This document shows, one piece after another, positions 45,084 to 54,563 of a stretch of 64,000 bases of DNA. The notes under the pieces are model-generated. The model ran no database searches. It was not told the origin of the DNA and worked only from the letters and a program-made list of their open reading frames with translations. This stretch comes from JAJFFW01 sp965263375 (GTDB lineage Bacteria; Pseudomonadota; Alphaproteobacteria; Caulobacterales; Parvularculaceae): positions 372,001-436,000 of the forward strand of contig OZ253669.1 in NCBI GenBank assembly GCA_965263375.1. Direction: 5' to 3'. Both the position numbers and the translations under genes were made by a program. Position 1 is the first letter of the stretch. Each line of letters opens with the position of its first letter.

Positions 45084-46264
45084 CGGATGTAACACCTCCC
45101 ATCCATTAACAAACGTGCGGTCCGGCCAAGTTTCGCTTTCTTTATGGAATAATTATTGCCTTGGCTAATGAGGTGTGTGCCAACCTCTAAAACGCCCCCT
45201 GGATGGCCGATCTTGACTTGATAGGGTTCATTCTCAGTGTGCGCCCCGACAAAGGCCTCTTGGGCGATGGTGCCTTTTAAACCGCAGGCGACGGCTGTGC
45301 CGGCTGAACCGGAGCCAGGATATGCTTTAGAGAAAGAATACCGGGCCAGAGATCGAGAGGTGATGTTTTGTTCGCTTGCCTGCACCCGCGTATTATTCGT
45401 GGCTTGATAATCAATCGGAGAGGTCACAGCATAGATCAGAGGGTTCATGCTGACTTTCAATTCTTCGTCGGCGGTTTCTCCGGTTATGAAATCGAGTTCA
45501 GCCGCAACAGCTTTTCGGACGGCTTCTAAACGAGCAACAAGCCGCCTATCCTCCTGCAATTCGAAGATTGTTCGTGTCGGGTCGAGTCCAATATCACTGG
45601 CGCGCACAAATATATGAAGATTGGCCATATCGACAATGGAAAGGTCCAAGTCGCCGACACCTGGAACATTAATCCGGTCTGTAGCTTGGCCAGTGGGCAG
45701 GATATGACCGCCGAGCGCCGAGCCGGAAAAGTCGAAAAAATCAAGGTCGAGGCGAGCACCGCATCCTGGCACGCCGCCAATTGCAAAATCGCCCTCAACT
45801 GCCGGAACGCTATTGTGAAGTGGTACTGAGCATCGTAGGCGGCGCCCTGTGTTTACTTGATGGACAATAATCTCAACATGATTGTCGTGAGCCACACCGT
45901 GTCCAAGCAAAGCACCATAAAGTGCTGCGCCAGCGGAGATATTACCGCAATTAGATTTCCAATCGATTCGCGGCAGCTCGATGTTTACTTGACCAAATAG
46001 GTAGTCCACGTCGCAATCTGATCGTTCAGACTTCCCCATGACTGCAACTTTGCTCGTTAATTTATCAGCTCCTCCCAGACCATCAATTTGGCGCTGGTCC
46101 GGCGAGCCAAAAATTTTCAGTATAACCTCATCGCGTTTGTCCCCCGGCGGAGGCAGGTCCTTTGCATCAAGGTAGATTCCTTTCGAGGAGCCGCCACGAA
46201 TTATCATTGCATCGATTGAACTCATGTTGAGATCGATCTTAGGCTGTAATTTTGATAGTGGCAT
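45080..46264 (-). CDS. PrpF-family isomerase (aconitate isomerase-like)
   Basis: A 394-aa PrpF-type protein with a diaminopimelate-epimerase fold. MIIRGGSSKGIYLDAKDLP at the N-terminus, GGADKLTSKVAVM and KSNCGNISAGAA are family hallmarks. PrpF isomerises trans-aconitate-type substrates, and relatives tautomerise 4-oxalomesaconate. Next to aconitase and a Tct transporter the best reading is trans- to cis-aconitate isomerisation. Another start at 46225 is possible; neither has a strong RBS. Confidence 0.82.
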   Translation of the reverse strand: MPLSKLQPKIDLNMSSIDAMIIRGGSSKGIYLDAKDLPPPGDKRDEVILKIFGSPDQRQIDGLGGADKLTSKVAVMGKSERSDCDVDYLFGQVNIELPRIDWKSNCGNISAGAALYGALLGHGVAHDNHVEIIVHQVNTGRRLRCSVPLHNSVPAVEGDFAIGGVPGCGARLDLDFFDFSGSALGGHILPTGQATDRINVPGVGDLDLSIVDMANLHIFVRASDIGLDPTRTIFELQEDRRLVARLEAVRKAVAAELDFITGETADEELKVSMNPLIYAVTSPIDYQATNNTRVQASEQNITSRSLARYSFSKAYPGSGSAGTAVACGLKGTIAQEAFVGAHTENEPYQVKIGHPGGVLEVGTHLISQGNNYSIKKAKLGRTARLLMDGRCYIR

Positions 46265-46302
46265 GTTTAGTTAAACGCTTTCAATTGCATGTTCGTCTCC
46301 AA

Positions 46303-47268
46303 TTATTGTAGAGATTTAAGATTGAATCGGATGATTTGGATAAGGTCTTCGTATTGTTGAGCGGACGCAGCGGCATCAGAGTAAATGACCTCTTCCCCCA
46401 GGCTCTCAATTCGATGGACAATTTCTGGTTGTTGCAGTATTTTTGCGAGGCCTTTGTCTAGACGCTCCACAACGGCATCCGGCGTGTCCGGATGAACTCC
46501 TATCCATCGCGGTTGCGACACGCCATTCAGTCCCAAATTTTCCACCCAGGGAACGTTGCCAATGTGAGAGGTAAGGTGCTCTCCATTCGGATAAATACCA
46601 ATATTCAGAACGGGGCTAGCTTTACCAAGAAGCGAAAGGACTACTGCTGGTGTCGCAACAGCAATATCTATATGACCGCCCAACATGTCCGTTATAGCTG
46701 CGGCAGTTCCTGGATATGGAATGATATTCGCTTTAATCCCAGCTTGTTCAAACACAGCAGCGGCGGCAAGGGTTTGTGATAGCGTGCCGCCAATAGTTAA
46801 ATGTCCAGGGTTGGCAAGTGCATACTCCTTGACGGTATCCCAATCTTTGAATGGGCCTTGATCTCTAGTGACAAGGTGAGAATTAAAGTCAGAGACGATA
46901 CTAACAAGGCGAACATCGTCAATTTTTACTGGAGCAAGTTCTTCACCGATTACGGCAATCATAGGCGATAATGATCCGATCATTATCGTATGGCCGTCGG
47001 GTGGTTTTCTAAGCATATGTCGCCAGCCTAAGGTGCCAGCTGCACCGGCTCGAATTTCTATATTCATCTGGCGCCCAAATTCTCTTTCGGCGCCCAATGC
47101 GATCGAACGTGCAAGGCTGTCTTGTCCGCCGCCAGCATTATAAGGAACGATGAAAGTGATATCTTTGTGGGGGAAAGGTTTTGGTTCAGATGACTCTTGG
47201 GTGCATGACCCAAGCATCACTATAATCTTCAGCCCAATTAACGGCAGCCATAATCTAAGGTTTCTCAT
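46303..47268 (-). CDS. tctC: Tripartite tricarboxylate transporter binding lipoprotein
   Basis: A 321-aa TctC/Bug-family receptor. The signal peptide ends in the lipobox LGSC, so it is a lipoprotein, less usual for Bug proteins. FIVPYNAGGGQDSLAR is the typical ligand-pocket start, and DMLGGHIDIAVA recurs in the family. Its start overlaps the tctA stop by ATGA. Confidence 0.9.
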   Translation of the reverse strand: MRNLRLWLPLIGLKIIVMLGSCTQESSEPKPFPHKDITFIVPYNAGGGQDSLARSIALGAEREFGRQMNIEIRAGAAGTLGWRHMLRKPPDGHTIMIGSLSPMIAVIGEELAPVKIDDVRLVSIVSDFNSHLVTRDQGPFKDWDTVKEYALANPGHLTIGGTLSQTLAAAAVFEQAGIKANIIPYPGTAAAITDMLGGHIDIAVATPAVVLSLLGKASPVLNIGIYPNGEHLTSHIGNVPWVENLGLNGVSQPRWIGVHPDTPDAVVERLDKGLAKILQQPEIVHRIESLGEEVIYSDAAASAQQYEDLIQIIRFNLKSLQ

Positions 47269-48845
47269 TGGCCGCCCTTAATGGTGTTAGAATTGGCGGC
47301 GTTATCGCCCGCTAATTGTTCAGTAGTCGGTACCGATTTTTGAAACTTTCGCCCAGGGCGCGCCCAAGCGAGCGCGACCGTTAAGATAAGCCCGACAGTG
47401 GCGATCCCAACTGCAATTGGGCTTCCAAAAACAGCTTCCATCCAATCGCCTCGATTGATTAAAAGCGTGCGCCTTAAGCTTTCCTCAGCGAGCGGGGCCA
47501 GGATGAACGTAACGATCAATGGTGCGGGCGGGATTGAAAACGCTCTCAAGAATACGCCCGCGCCGCCGAATAGAAGCGCTAACCAAACGTCATAAGGGTT
47601 GTTTTTATAAGCATAAGCTCCGGCCATCGCCATGATGAGAATGGTAGGAATCAAAATAGCTTCAGGTAAGGTGCCTAATCTGGCATAAAACCCTGTGAAT
47701 ATTCTACCAACAAATAGGTTAAATATATTGGCGACAAGAAGAATAATAAATAAGGCGTATACGGCAACGGGTGCGATTTCGAACATCCGTGGTCCAACTT
47801 GCACGCCTTGAATTGCCAGTGCACCGCCAATCATTGCCGCGATTGCGCTACCGGGAATGCCAAATGCAAGAAGGGGTACAAGAGTTGGGCCCGCTGTCGC
47901 GTTGTTCCCCGACTCTGCTGCCGCTATGCCCTCAAGGCGACCTGACCCGATGTTTTTGCTGGGCGATGCTTTTTTTGCGATACCATAAGAAAGAAACGCT
48001 GCAACAGTGGAACCCAAACCTGGCAGTATGCCGACAAAAGTGCCCACTGTTGTCCCAATTGTCATTTCTTTGAAGCACTTGCGGTATTCACTGAAAGTAA
48101 GGTTGCCGGCATCTTCAGCTCGCGCGCCTTCTACGCGTTCGGCCGTTTGCTTCGCTTTTTGAAATAGGAGCATACCCGCGCGCTCAAGCATTACGGCAAT
48201 CGCAAAAACGCCAATAATAAGGGGAATAAGTTTTATACCGTCCGCTAACCACCATTGCCCAAATGTGTTTCGCGCAACAAGGCTGACCGGGTCAGAGCCG
48301 ATTGTTGCAATAAAAAGCCCGATCGAGGCTGATAACAGTCCTTTTGCGAAGTGTTCGCCCGATAGCGCCCCCAATAGCGCGATCGCAAGAACCATCAGCC
48401 ACAAACGTTCGGAAGGTCCAAAGTTCAATGCGATGATGGCAAGGGAAGGCGCCAGCAAAATCGTCGCCAGCGCCGCGAAGAAATCACCAGTTACAGAAGC
48501 GTATAACGCCAATTGCAGTGCCTTACGGCCTTTCCCTTGTTGGGTGAGCTTGTAGCCGTCTAGAACAGTTGCGCCAGATTCGGCGGTTCCCGGCGTCGCA
48601 AAACTAATGGCGGGAATTGATCCGCCAAATACGCCGCCCTTGTAAACGCCAATCAAAAGGCCTAGCGCTGCCGGCAGGCTTAGGGCGAAAGTTAATGGAA
48701 GGAGCAAAGCGATGGCCGGCGCTGGGCTTAGTCCTGGAATAGCGCCAACACCGACGCCTATGGTCACGCCTATAATAGTCCACATTAAAACTTCAATAGT
48801 GAATACTAAAGCGCTTGCCTCAAGGATTGATGGAATATCTATCAT
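47265..48845 (-). CDS. tctA: Tripartite tricarboxylate transporter large membrane subunit
   Basis: A 526-aa membrane protein with about 11-12 segments. GVGAIPGLSPAPAIALLLP and GILPGLGSTVAAFLSYG are the duplicated signature loops of TctA. The start is the ATG at 48845; the open frame above it overlaps tctB and looks non-coding. Energy comes from the ion gradient, unlike the ABC importer at 23-27 kb. Confidence 0.92.
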   Translation of the reverse strand: MIDIPSILEASALVFTIEVLMWTIIGVTIGVGVGAIPGLSPAPAIALLLPLTFALSLPAALGLLIGVYKGGVFGGSIPAISFATPGTAESGATVLDGYKLTQQGKGRKALQLALYASVTGDFFAALATILLAPSLAIIALNFGPSERLWLMVLAIALLGALSGEHFAKGLLSASIGLFIATIGSDPVSLVARNTFGQWWLADGIKLIPLIIGVFAIAVMLERAGMLLFQKAKQTAERVEGARAEDAGNLTFSEYRKCFKEMTIGTTVGTFVGILPGLGSTVAAFLSYGIAKKASPSKNIGSGRLEGIAAAESGNNATAGPTLVPLLAFGIPGSAIAAMIGGALAIQGVQVGPRMFEIAPVAVYALFIILLVANIFNLFVGRIFTGFYARLGTLPEAILIPTILIMAMAGAYAYKNNPYDVWLALLFGGAGVFLRAFSIPPAPLIVTFILAPLAEESLRRTLLINRGDWMEAVFGSPIAVGIATVGLILTVALAWARPGRKFQKSVPTTEQLAGDNAANSNTIKGGQ

Positions 48846-48853
48846 CGTTACGT

Positions 48854-49381
48854 TCAGCCTGCCCCAATTAGTAGAGCGATCGGGCCATCTGGAATCGCAA
48901 CTCCAAGCGCTGCAAGGATAATTCGTATGGTGATTGATGCGCCAACGCCTATTGCGACCGCTTTCCATGCGGGGCGACAGCCCAGAATGAATGATCCTGT
49001 AATAATGAATAGCGCGGCGGCCGGAACAAACCCGATAATCCACATCAATGCGAATGTGGCGGCAAGTCCCAACAAGACAGCGCCCATGACAAGAAGCACG
49101 CCCCCATGAAGCGCAGCCATTCCCGGTTCAGTTTCGGTTGAGCGATTGTCTATCGCGAGTATAAGAAGAGAAATCGCGATCATGGCGAGCGCAAAAATAG
49201 GGAAGCCGCCAAGTAGAAAACCATCCCGCAGTTCGCGATAGGCCCAATCGCTTAGTAAGATCGAAAGAGCGATTGCTCCAAAAGTAAACGCCAACACAAT
49301 TGAAACGCCGCGATTTGTACGCAGGAATCGCCCGATTTGTTGTCGTCGTGGTTGCCTAGTAATTTTTATGTTTAAGACCAT
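48854..49381 (-). CDS. tctB: Tripartite tricarboxylate transporter small membrane subunit
   Basis: A 175-aa protein with four predicted membrane segments. Position and size fit TctB, a poorly conserved family. It is the first gene of the operon, which runs tctB-tctA-tctC-prpF-like-CoA transferase-acnA-citryl-CoA lyase. Confidence 0.85.
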   Translation of the reverse strand: MVLNIKITRQPRRQQIGRFLRTNRGVSIVLAFTFGAIALSILLSDWAYRELRDGFLLGGFPIFALAMIAISLLILAIDNRSTETEPGMAALHGGVLLVMGAVLLGLAATFALMWIIGFVPAAALFIITGSFILGCRPAWKAVAIGVGASITIRIILAALGVAIPDGPIALLIGAG

Positions 49382-49549
49382 CTAGGTGTTTACTTATTTT
49401 GCAAAAACCGCAAAACGCTCTGGAATTCCGTTATCAAATTTTCAGTATGCAAGCGGCTTTTATCGTTTAGTAATTATTATTGTTGCTTGCCGATTATGCT
49501 TGCGTCAATATAAAAACACGCAAGCTGCTATTGAGAAAAATACAAAACA
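49382..49549. promoter_or_regulatory. Divergent tctB/LysR promoter with inverted GCTTGCGT repeat
   Basis: The perfect inverted repeat GCTTGCGT (49498-49505) and ACGCAAGC (49518-49525) has a 12-bp spacer. Two further half-sites occur, GCAAGC at 49449 and GCTTGC at 49485. This layout fits LysR recognition and activation sites shared by the Tct operon and the regulator itself. Confidence 0.6.
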
Positions 49550-50437
49550 ATGTCCAAATATCTTCCCAGCTTTAAGGCTCTGAGAGCATTTGAGGCGACA
49601 GTGAGGTTGGAAAGCCTTTCCGCCGCCGCAGAGGAGTTAAATGTTACTCCAGGGGCAATAAGCCGTCAGATAACATCGTTGGAGGAGTGGGTTGGGCATC
49701 CGCTTATGAGGCGCAGTCGTCAGGGGGTTCTTGTGAATGCCCGCGGTAAAGCATTGTCAAAGGAGCTTGGGGAAGGATTTTTGTCGATTCACAAGGCGCT
49801 GCGTAAGGCAAGCAACCCAGGCACGCAGCGCCCAATTGTGCTTAGTGTTTACCCAACTTTTGCGATCCAGTGGTTGATGCCGCGACTGGCTGATTTCTAT
49901 GCGGCCGAGCCGCAATTAGACTTGCGAATACAAACATCTTTGAAGCCTCCAAACTTCGATCGGGATGACATTGACGTGGCTGTCATGATCGCTGAAGCTT
50001 CTTCGTCAGGTAATTTTAGTATTCCTTTATTCGATCGCGTTTTTACACCTGTTTGCAGTCCTTCGCTGATAAGCCGCTTTGAAGGCCAGCCGCCAGAAGC
50101 GGCGTTGAAGGCTGAGCAATTATTGCTCTCTGATCTTCAAATGGATCATTGGACAAAGTGGCTTGATATGGCTGGCCTTTCGAATGTTTTGCTTGAACGC
50201 AGTATTCGTTTTGAAAACTCATCGTTGGCTTGGCAGGCGGCCCGCGAAGGTGTTGGTTTTGCTATGGGGCAAGAAATCTTGCTTAAGCAAGATTTAGATG
50301 ACGGGCGATTGGTTATGCCGTTTGAGACAAGGTTCAAGGATGCGCGACAGTATAGATTATCCTGCCGGATGCGTGAGGCTGAAGTCCCCGCGATAAATGC
50401 GGTTTTTAAATGGTTCGCTTTGGCGGCGGACGCCTAG
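49550..50437 (+). CDS. LysR-family regulator of the tricarboxylate cluster
   Basis: A 295-aa GcvA-like LysR protein. The HTH (residues ~5-65, with LNVTPGAISRQITSLEEWVG) precedes the effector domain. It is divergent from tctB and upstream of a TonB receptor gene. It is therefore the likely regulator of both, with an aconitate- or citrate-like inducer inferred. Confidence 0.88.
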   Translation: MSKYLPSFKALRAFEATVRLESLSAAAEELNVTPGAISRQITSLEEWVGHPLMRRSRQGVLVNARGKALSKELGEGFLSIHKALRKASNPGTQRPIVLSVYPTFAIQWLMPRLADFYAAEPQLDLRIQTSLKPPNFDRDDIDVAVMIAEASSSGNFSIPLFDRVFTPVCSPSLISRFEGQPPEAALKAEQLLLSDLQMDHWTKWLDMAGLSNVLLERSIRFENSSLAWQAAREGVGFAMGQEILLKQDLDDGRLVMPFETRFKDARQYRLSCRMREAEVPAINAVFKWFALAADA

Positions 50438-50683
50438 AATTCAATATTGCTCATCTTGCTTTTCAATGATTGGTTTTAAGATAACGGTTGTGGCTTGATT
50501 AGAGTCCTCATTTTTTGCCGCTACAATTTAAGTTGCTTTTTTCTCAAAAGGAGACTGAGGGTTTTTACGTTGACTGCTCTGCTATATCAGACGAACAATC
50601 CCGCGTGCATTCGTAAAAACAATTAATTCATAAGGGCTTTTTCCTTGTGAAAAGCATATATCATATACGGGAGGGAAGTTAAC
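50438..50683. other. Spacer between LysR and TonB receptor genes
   Basis: A 246-bp AT-rich spacer. It ends in ACGGGAGGGAAGTTAAC, the RBS of the receptor. No clear terminator or repeat was seen. Confidence 0.4.
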
Positions 50684-53428
50684 ATGCCAAAAAATGGCTC
50701 AAAAAAATCAACAGTGAAAATAGCTTATGGCGTATCTGCCATGGCCATGATAGCGGTGGGGGTAGGCGCGGCGTCGATGGGTTCTGCTGTCGCGCAAGAG
50801 GCTGCAGCTGATGTCATTGTCGTCACAGGGTCGAACGTCCGAAGTAAAAAGGACTTTCAAGCGCCTTCGCCTGTTCAAACGGTCGGCGAAACGGAAATCA
50901 AAAACACTGGCGCCGTTCGCTTGCAGGACGTTTTCAAAGGGTTGACCGTCAATTCAGGTTCGCAAACATCGAACCGGCAAAATGCTCTACAAGGCGTGTC
51001 CCAATTTTCATTGCGCGGCTTGGGCATCGGCTCGACTTTGACGCTTGTAAACGGACGGCGCGCGGGCTTGTCGCCCATCACCGACGCGTCAGGTCAGCTC
51101 TTTACAGATTCGAACCAGTTTCCCGTAAACATGATCGAGCGGATCGAGGTTTTGACGGATGGCGCATCAGCAACTTATGGATCAGAAGCGGTTGCCGGCG
51201 TTGTAAACATAATTACACGAAGTAATTTTGAAGGGGTGGAGTTCACTGGAGAGTTCCGAACATCGATGCATGATTCGTATCAACTTGGCGGTGCTTTTGG
51301 GCAGGCTTTTGATCGCGGGCATTTTTCACTCTTTGCAAACTACTATAATCAGGGGGGGAATTTTCGCGGCGATTTTGACTTTATTCGCGAGCGAGACGCA
51401 GACAATGACGCTGGCATTGGTGAAATATTTAGCTCCAGTACGGGCGGTCCCGGTCGCTATCAAGCGGCGCTTCCAGACGGTTCTGGCGATTTTACGCGCA
51501 CCGGAAATACAATTTTTGACCCAGACTGTGAAGGGGCAGGCGGATTTGTAAGGGGCGGCAATTGCCGATACCCCTTTATTGATCAGCGCCGTTTGATTGC
51601 AGAAGAAGATCGTGTGCAAATATTTTCTGAGTTTAACTACGATCTCACCGACAATTTGAATTTCTTTTCTGAGGTTGGTTTCTCGCGCAACGAGATCCGC
51701 GACGGTCTTGGCGGCGCTTTATTTAGGCAAACGAGTTTTGATGGTGGGTATTTAATTCCTGCCGATCATCCATTTAACTTTTATGTTAGCGACGGGGCGG
51801 GTGGCATCTCATATGCTGGCCCTGACGCATTTGCAGCAGATTCAACACTTACAGCAGTCGATCTTATCGTCAGGGGGCGTCCACTTGGGCGTGCGTTCGA
51901 TGGTCCAAATGCTGCCGATATCGAAACGACGTTTACAAACTTTCGATTCTTAGGTGGATTTGACTATGAGATTTCAGACAATTGGTTCTTGAATGTTAAC
52001 TACACAAATTCTGTAAACGAATATAAGCGCAGTCAACCACGAGATTATGATATCAATTTGTATCAGCAAGCGCTTATCGACGGGGTTTTCAATCCGTTCG
52101 GCACGGCGGTCGTCTCTCCGGGCCTCGTATCCCCTAAAGATGGCGTGTCTGTTGCTGGGAATACAGACGCTGATATCGGACTATTTGCTCTGACGATTAA
52201 CGATACTGGTCAAGTTCGCCAGGAAGTCGCGGAGTTGGTTGTTAGCGGGGATACTGGACTGGAATTACCAGGGGGTACTGTTGCGGTTGCGTTAGGTGGT
52301 CAATTCCGTGATTTGTCTTTTGAAAATATTCCAGATAGCCGGCGTCAAAATGGTACAAATGCTCGGGCGGAAGTTGAGTCCATTGTTACGGGCACCCAAG
52401 ATGTATACGCAATTTATGGTGAAGCTATTGTTCCTCTGCTAACTAATTTGGAGCTTCAATTTGCATTGCGTTTTGAAGATTATGGAGAATTGGAAGGAGG
52501 TGACACTCTTGATCCAAAAGTTTCCGCAAAATTTGATGTAAGTGATCAGTTCTTCTTACGCGGTTCTTGGGGGACCTCTTTCCAGGCCCCTTCTATTCGA
52601 CAAGTGGCAGGATCAGTTGGCAACGCCGCCGTTATTGATCCAGAGAACCCTCTCGATGGGTCGTTCAATTTAACTGTCTTCACGCAAGGGTCTCCTGACC
52701 TCCAATCTCAATCTGCAACGAATTATAACCTAGGCGCCGTCTTGCAGTCTGATTTTGGTCTCAATATGTCGGTGGATTTTTGGAGTTATAAATATGAGGA
52801 CTTAATACTGCCTGGAGGCAGCGCACAATCAATCGTTGACGCTGTCTTTACAGGCGAGCTTCCTGTTGAACGCGTTATTCGAGATGAGACTGGACGGCTT
52901 AGCGCAGTCTTTACTGGTTTTTTAAATCGCGGGACAGCGCGCGCGCAAGGGATCGACGTTGCAGCGGTGTTTTCACCAGATGTGTTTGACTGGGGTGATG
53001 TTACGTTCGATCTGTCCTCGACGATCATCACCAAGTTTACATCAACAGAGTTCGCTGGCCTGGATGGCGATGGTGATTTAAAAGGAAGCCGAAACTCGAA
53101 TAATGGTTTCGGTTCAACCCCTGATTTTAAGTTAAATGGCGGCGTTACTGTTAATTCAGGAGCGCACCAAGGCAATATCAGCGTTCGATATATTGGCGAG
53201 TATTCTGACGACCAAAGCGGTCTTCCTGTTGAGGCGCAAACGACCGTAGACGCCCGATATTCACTGAACCTTGATAATTTGGTTGGGCAAGGGTCTACGC
53301 TGACCATAGGCGCAGTAAACATCTTTGATGAAGACCCACCGCAGCTTGAATCGCGACCTTTGTTCGATACAGAAGTGCATGATCCGCGCGGAAGACAATT
53401 CTATGTAAACGTCAGGCAGTCATTCTAA
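50684..53428 (+). CDS. TonB-dependent receptor next to the tricarboxylate cluster
   Basis: A 914-aa outer-membrane receptor with a cleavable signal peptide (MIAVGVGAASMGSAVAQ) and a plug with IVVTGSNVRS, FSLRGLGIGSTLTLVNGRRAG and TDGASATYGSEAVAGVVNI. The barrel ends RQFYVNVRQSF. It is a close paralogue of the phn-linked receptor, with the same plug signature. The substrate may be a tricarboxylate or its metal complex by context. A strong terminator follows. Confidence 0.9.
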   Translation: MPKNGSKKSTVKIAYGVSAMAMIAVGVGAASMGSAVAQEAAADVIVVTGSNVRSKKDFQAPSPVQTVGETEIKNTGAVRLQDVFKGLTVNSGSQTSNRQNALQGVSQFSLRGLGIGSTLTLVNGRRAGLSPITDASGQLFTDSNQFPVNMIERIEVLTDGASATYGSEAVAGVVNIITRSNFEGVEFTGEFRTSMHDSYQLGGAFGQAFDRGHFSLFANYYNQGGNFRGDFDFIRERDADNDAGIGEIFSSSTGGPGRYQAALPDGSGDFTRTGNTIFDPDCEGAGGFVRGGNCRYPFIDQRRLIAEEDRVQIFSEFNYDLTDNLNFFSEVGFSRNEIRDGLGGALFRQTSFDGGYLIPADHPFNFYVSDGAGGISYAGPDAFAADSTLTAVDLIVRGRPLGRAFDGPNAADIETTFTNFRFLGGFDYEISDNWFLNVNYTNSVNEYKRSQPRDYDINLYQQALIDGVFNPFGTAVVSPGLVSPKDGVSVAGNTDADIGLFALTINDTGQVRQEVAELVVSGDTGLELPGGTVAVALGGQFRDLSFENIPDSRRQNGTNARAEVESIVTGTQDVYAIYGEAIVPLLTNLELQFALRFEDYGELEGGDTLDPKVSAKFDVSDQFFLRGSWGTSFQAPSIRQVAGSVGNAAVIDPENPLDGSFNLTVFTQGSPDLQSQSATNYNLGAVLQSDFGLNMSVDFWSYKYEDLILPGGSAQSIVDAVFTGELPVERVIRDETGRLSAVFTGFLNRGTARAQGIDVAAVFSPDVFDWGDVTFDLSSTIITKFTSTEFAGLDGDGDLKGSRNSNNGFGSTPDFKLNGGVTVNSGAHQGNISVRYIGEYSDDQSGLPVEAQTTVDARYSLNLDNLVGQGSTLTIGAVNIFDEDPPQLESRPLFDTEVHDPRGRQFYVNVRQSF

Positions 53429-53463
53429 CATTGATAAACCCGAATTCTCCCTGAGTTCAAACT

Positions 53464-53489
53464 AAGGCGTTCTTCGGAACGCCTTTTTC
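53464..53489 (+). terminator. Rho-independent terminator after the TonB receptor
   Basis: A perfect nine-base stem AAGGCGTTC-TTCG-GAACGCCTT with a UUCG tetraloop, then TTTC, 35 bp after the stop codon. Confidence 0.9.
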
Positions 53490-53895
53490 TTTTGACCCGC
53501 CCCCGTTGAGCGCAGCCGGTTCGCGGTACTAAAATGGCTCAATCAAAGGAGGATTTGGACGTTTTGACAAACTATTACCTAATATGGCTAACGTTTAACC
53601 GCGTTTCACGATTTGAAATGGGCGATGACTTTCATTGGGTGATTTCAAAAGAGCGTCTCCAATGGCGGAAACTTTCGTTTAGGTTCGTGCGATCTGACTG
53701 CCAACTAAATCAGAATACGCCCTAGTTAGTGTGTTTTTCCCCCTTATAACTAATCCACGATTTTTGTATTTCTCTACGAAATTGTGCACGACCCGAAGTT
53801 TGGACCAGGGCTGAGACGGCCTGGTCAGCACCGGCTTTGAAAGCCGGTTCGCTCAGACCGATGATGGCAAGCAAGGAATTAGAAAGATAAAGAAT
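53490..53895. other. Gene-poor spacer with two hairpins
   Basis: About 400 bp. A 63-codon frame at 53534-53725 begins with ATG but has no RBS before it and no known motif; I do not call it. Two inverted repeats, GACCAGG/CCTGGTC (about 53804-53826) and ACCGGCTT/AAGCCGGT (about 53830-53848), lie near the right end. Confidence 0.45.
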
Positions 53896-54333
53896 TCAAT
53901 AAGCTGATAATATAGTTTTGACGCCGAATGTCGGCAGCAATTGCCGAAGCCGTTCAAGCTGATCGTTTTGTGCAAGGACGTCTTGCGAAAAGACCTCGTG
54001 AAGGTGGAGAGCCAAGGGATCGCGGTCACCTAAAAGCTTGCTCTTCATCCGGGGCAAGAAGCGACGAGGCTTTTTGCCTCGCCTGAATAGCGCGCTTCCG
54101 GTCTCGTGCAGCGTGACGAGCAATGGGTCTCCGACCGTTTCGATGAAGGTCTGCGCCGACCGTGTGAGTTCAGCTGTGGCGATGGGGGACACGCTAAACG
54201 ACTCAGCCGCTTCGGCCTTGGTCACGAGCAACACGAAACCGTTAGTCGAGGCGGGGCAAGGCACACGCAAAAAGGCATGGCTCTTAGGATAGATACGCAA
54301 GCTGCGGCTGCAGCATTCTCCTTCTTTCGCCAT
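53896..54333 (-). CDS. Unknown small protein, family A paralogue 2
   Basis: A 145-aa protein. Its middle reads TRSAQTFIETVG then DPLLVTLHETGSALFRRGKK, aligning with the proteins at 39.3 and 60.4 kb. The start is the ATG at 54333 because GGAGG lies seven bases upstream; the frame is open above. An early CC pair and a basic tract (GKKPRRF) are notable. It lies between a TonB receptor gene and a FecI/FecR set. Function is unknown; conserved placement beside TonB receptors is the only clue. Confidence 0.75.
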   Translation of the reverse strand: MAKEGECCSRSLRIYPKSHAFLRVPCPASTNGFVLLVTKAEAAESFSVSPIATAELTRSAQTFIETVGDPLLVTLHETGSALFRRGKKPRRFLPRMKSKLLGDRDPLALHLHEVFSQDVLAQNDQLERLRQLLPTFGVKTILSAY

Positions 54334-54563
54334 GGTCAAACCTCCATCCGAATTGGCTCTCTCTAGCTGATGTTTTGATCTAAAGATCCTTGAGCGAGAA
54401 AAATTTTCCAAGGGATGGCGCAAATTGGAGCAGCGCGACGCAGAAACATAAGATTTTGGACAGGTTGCAAAACAGCCGTTATAGAAGTCGACGCGGCGGC
54501 ACGGGGCCTATACGGCACGCTTTTTTGAGACCGTCACTAATCAAGGTTTGGAGTCTTTGCGTT

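Noticed and set aside
45080..46264. 4-oxalomesaconate tautomerase of gallate degradation
   Set aside because: It is the same fold family, but there are no aromatic ring-cleavage genes nearby; aconitase and Tct neighbours favour aconitate isomerase.
53534..53725. 63-aa plus-strand ORF after the TonB receptor
   Set aside because: The RBS-like AAAGGAGG lies inside the frame rather than before the ATG, and no family is recognised.
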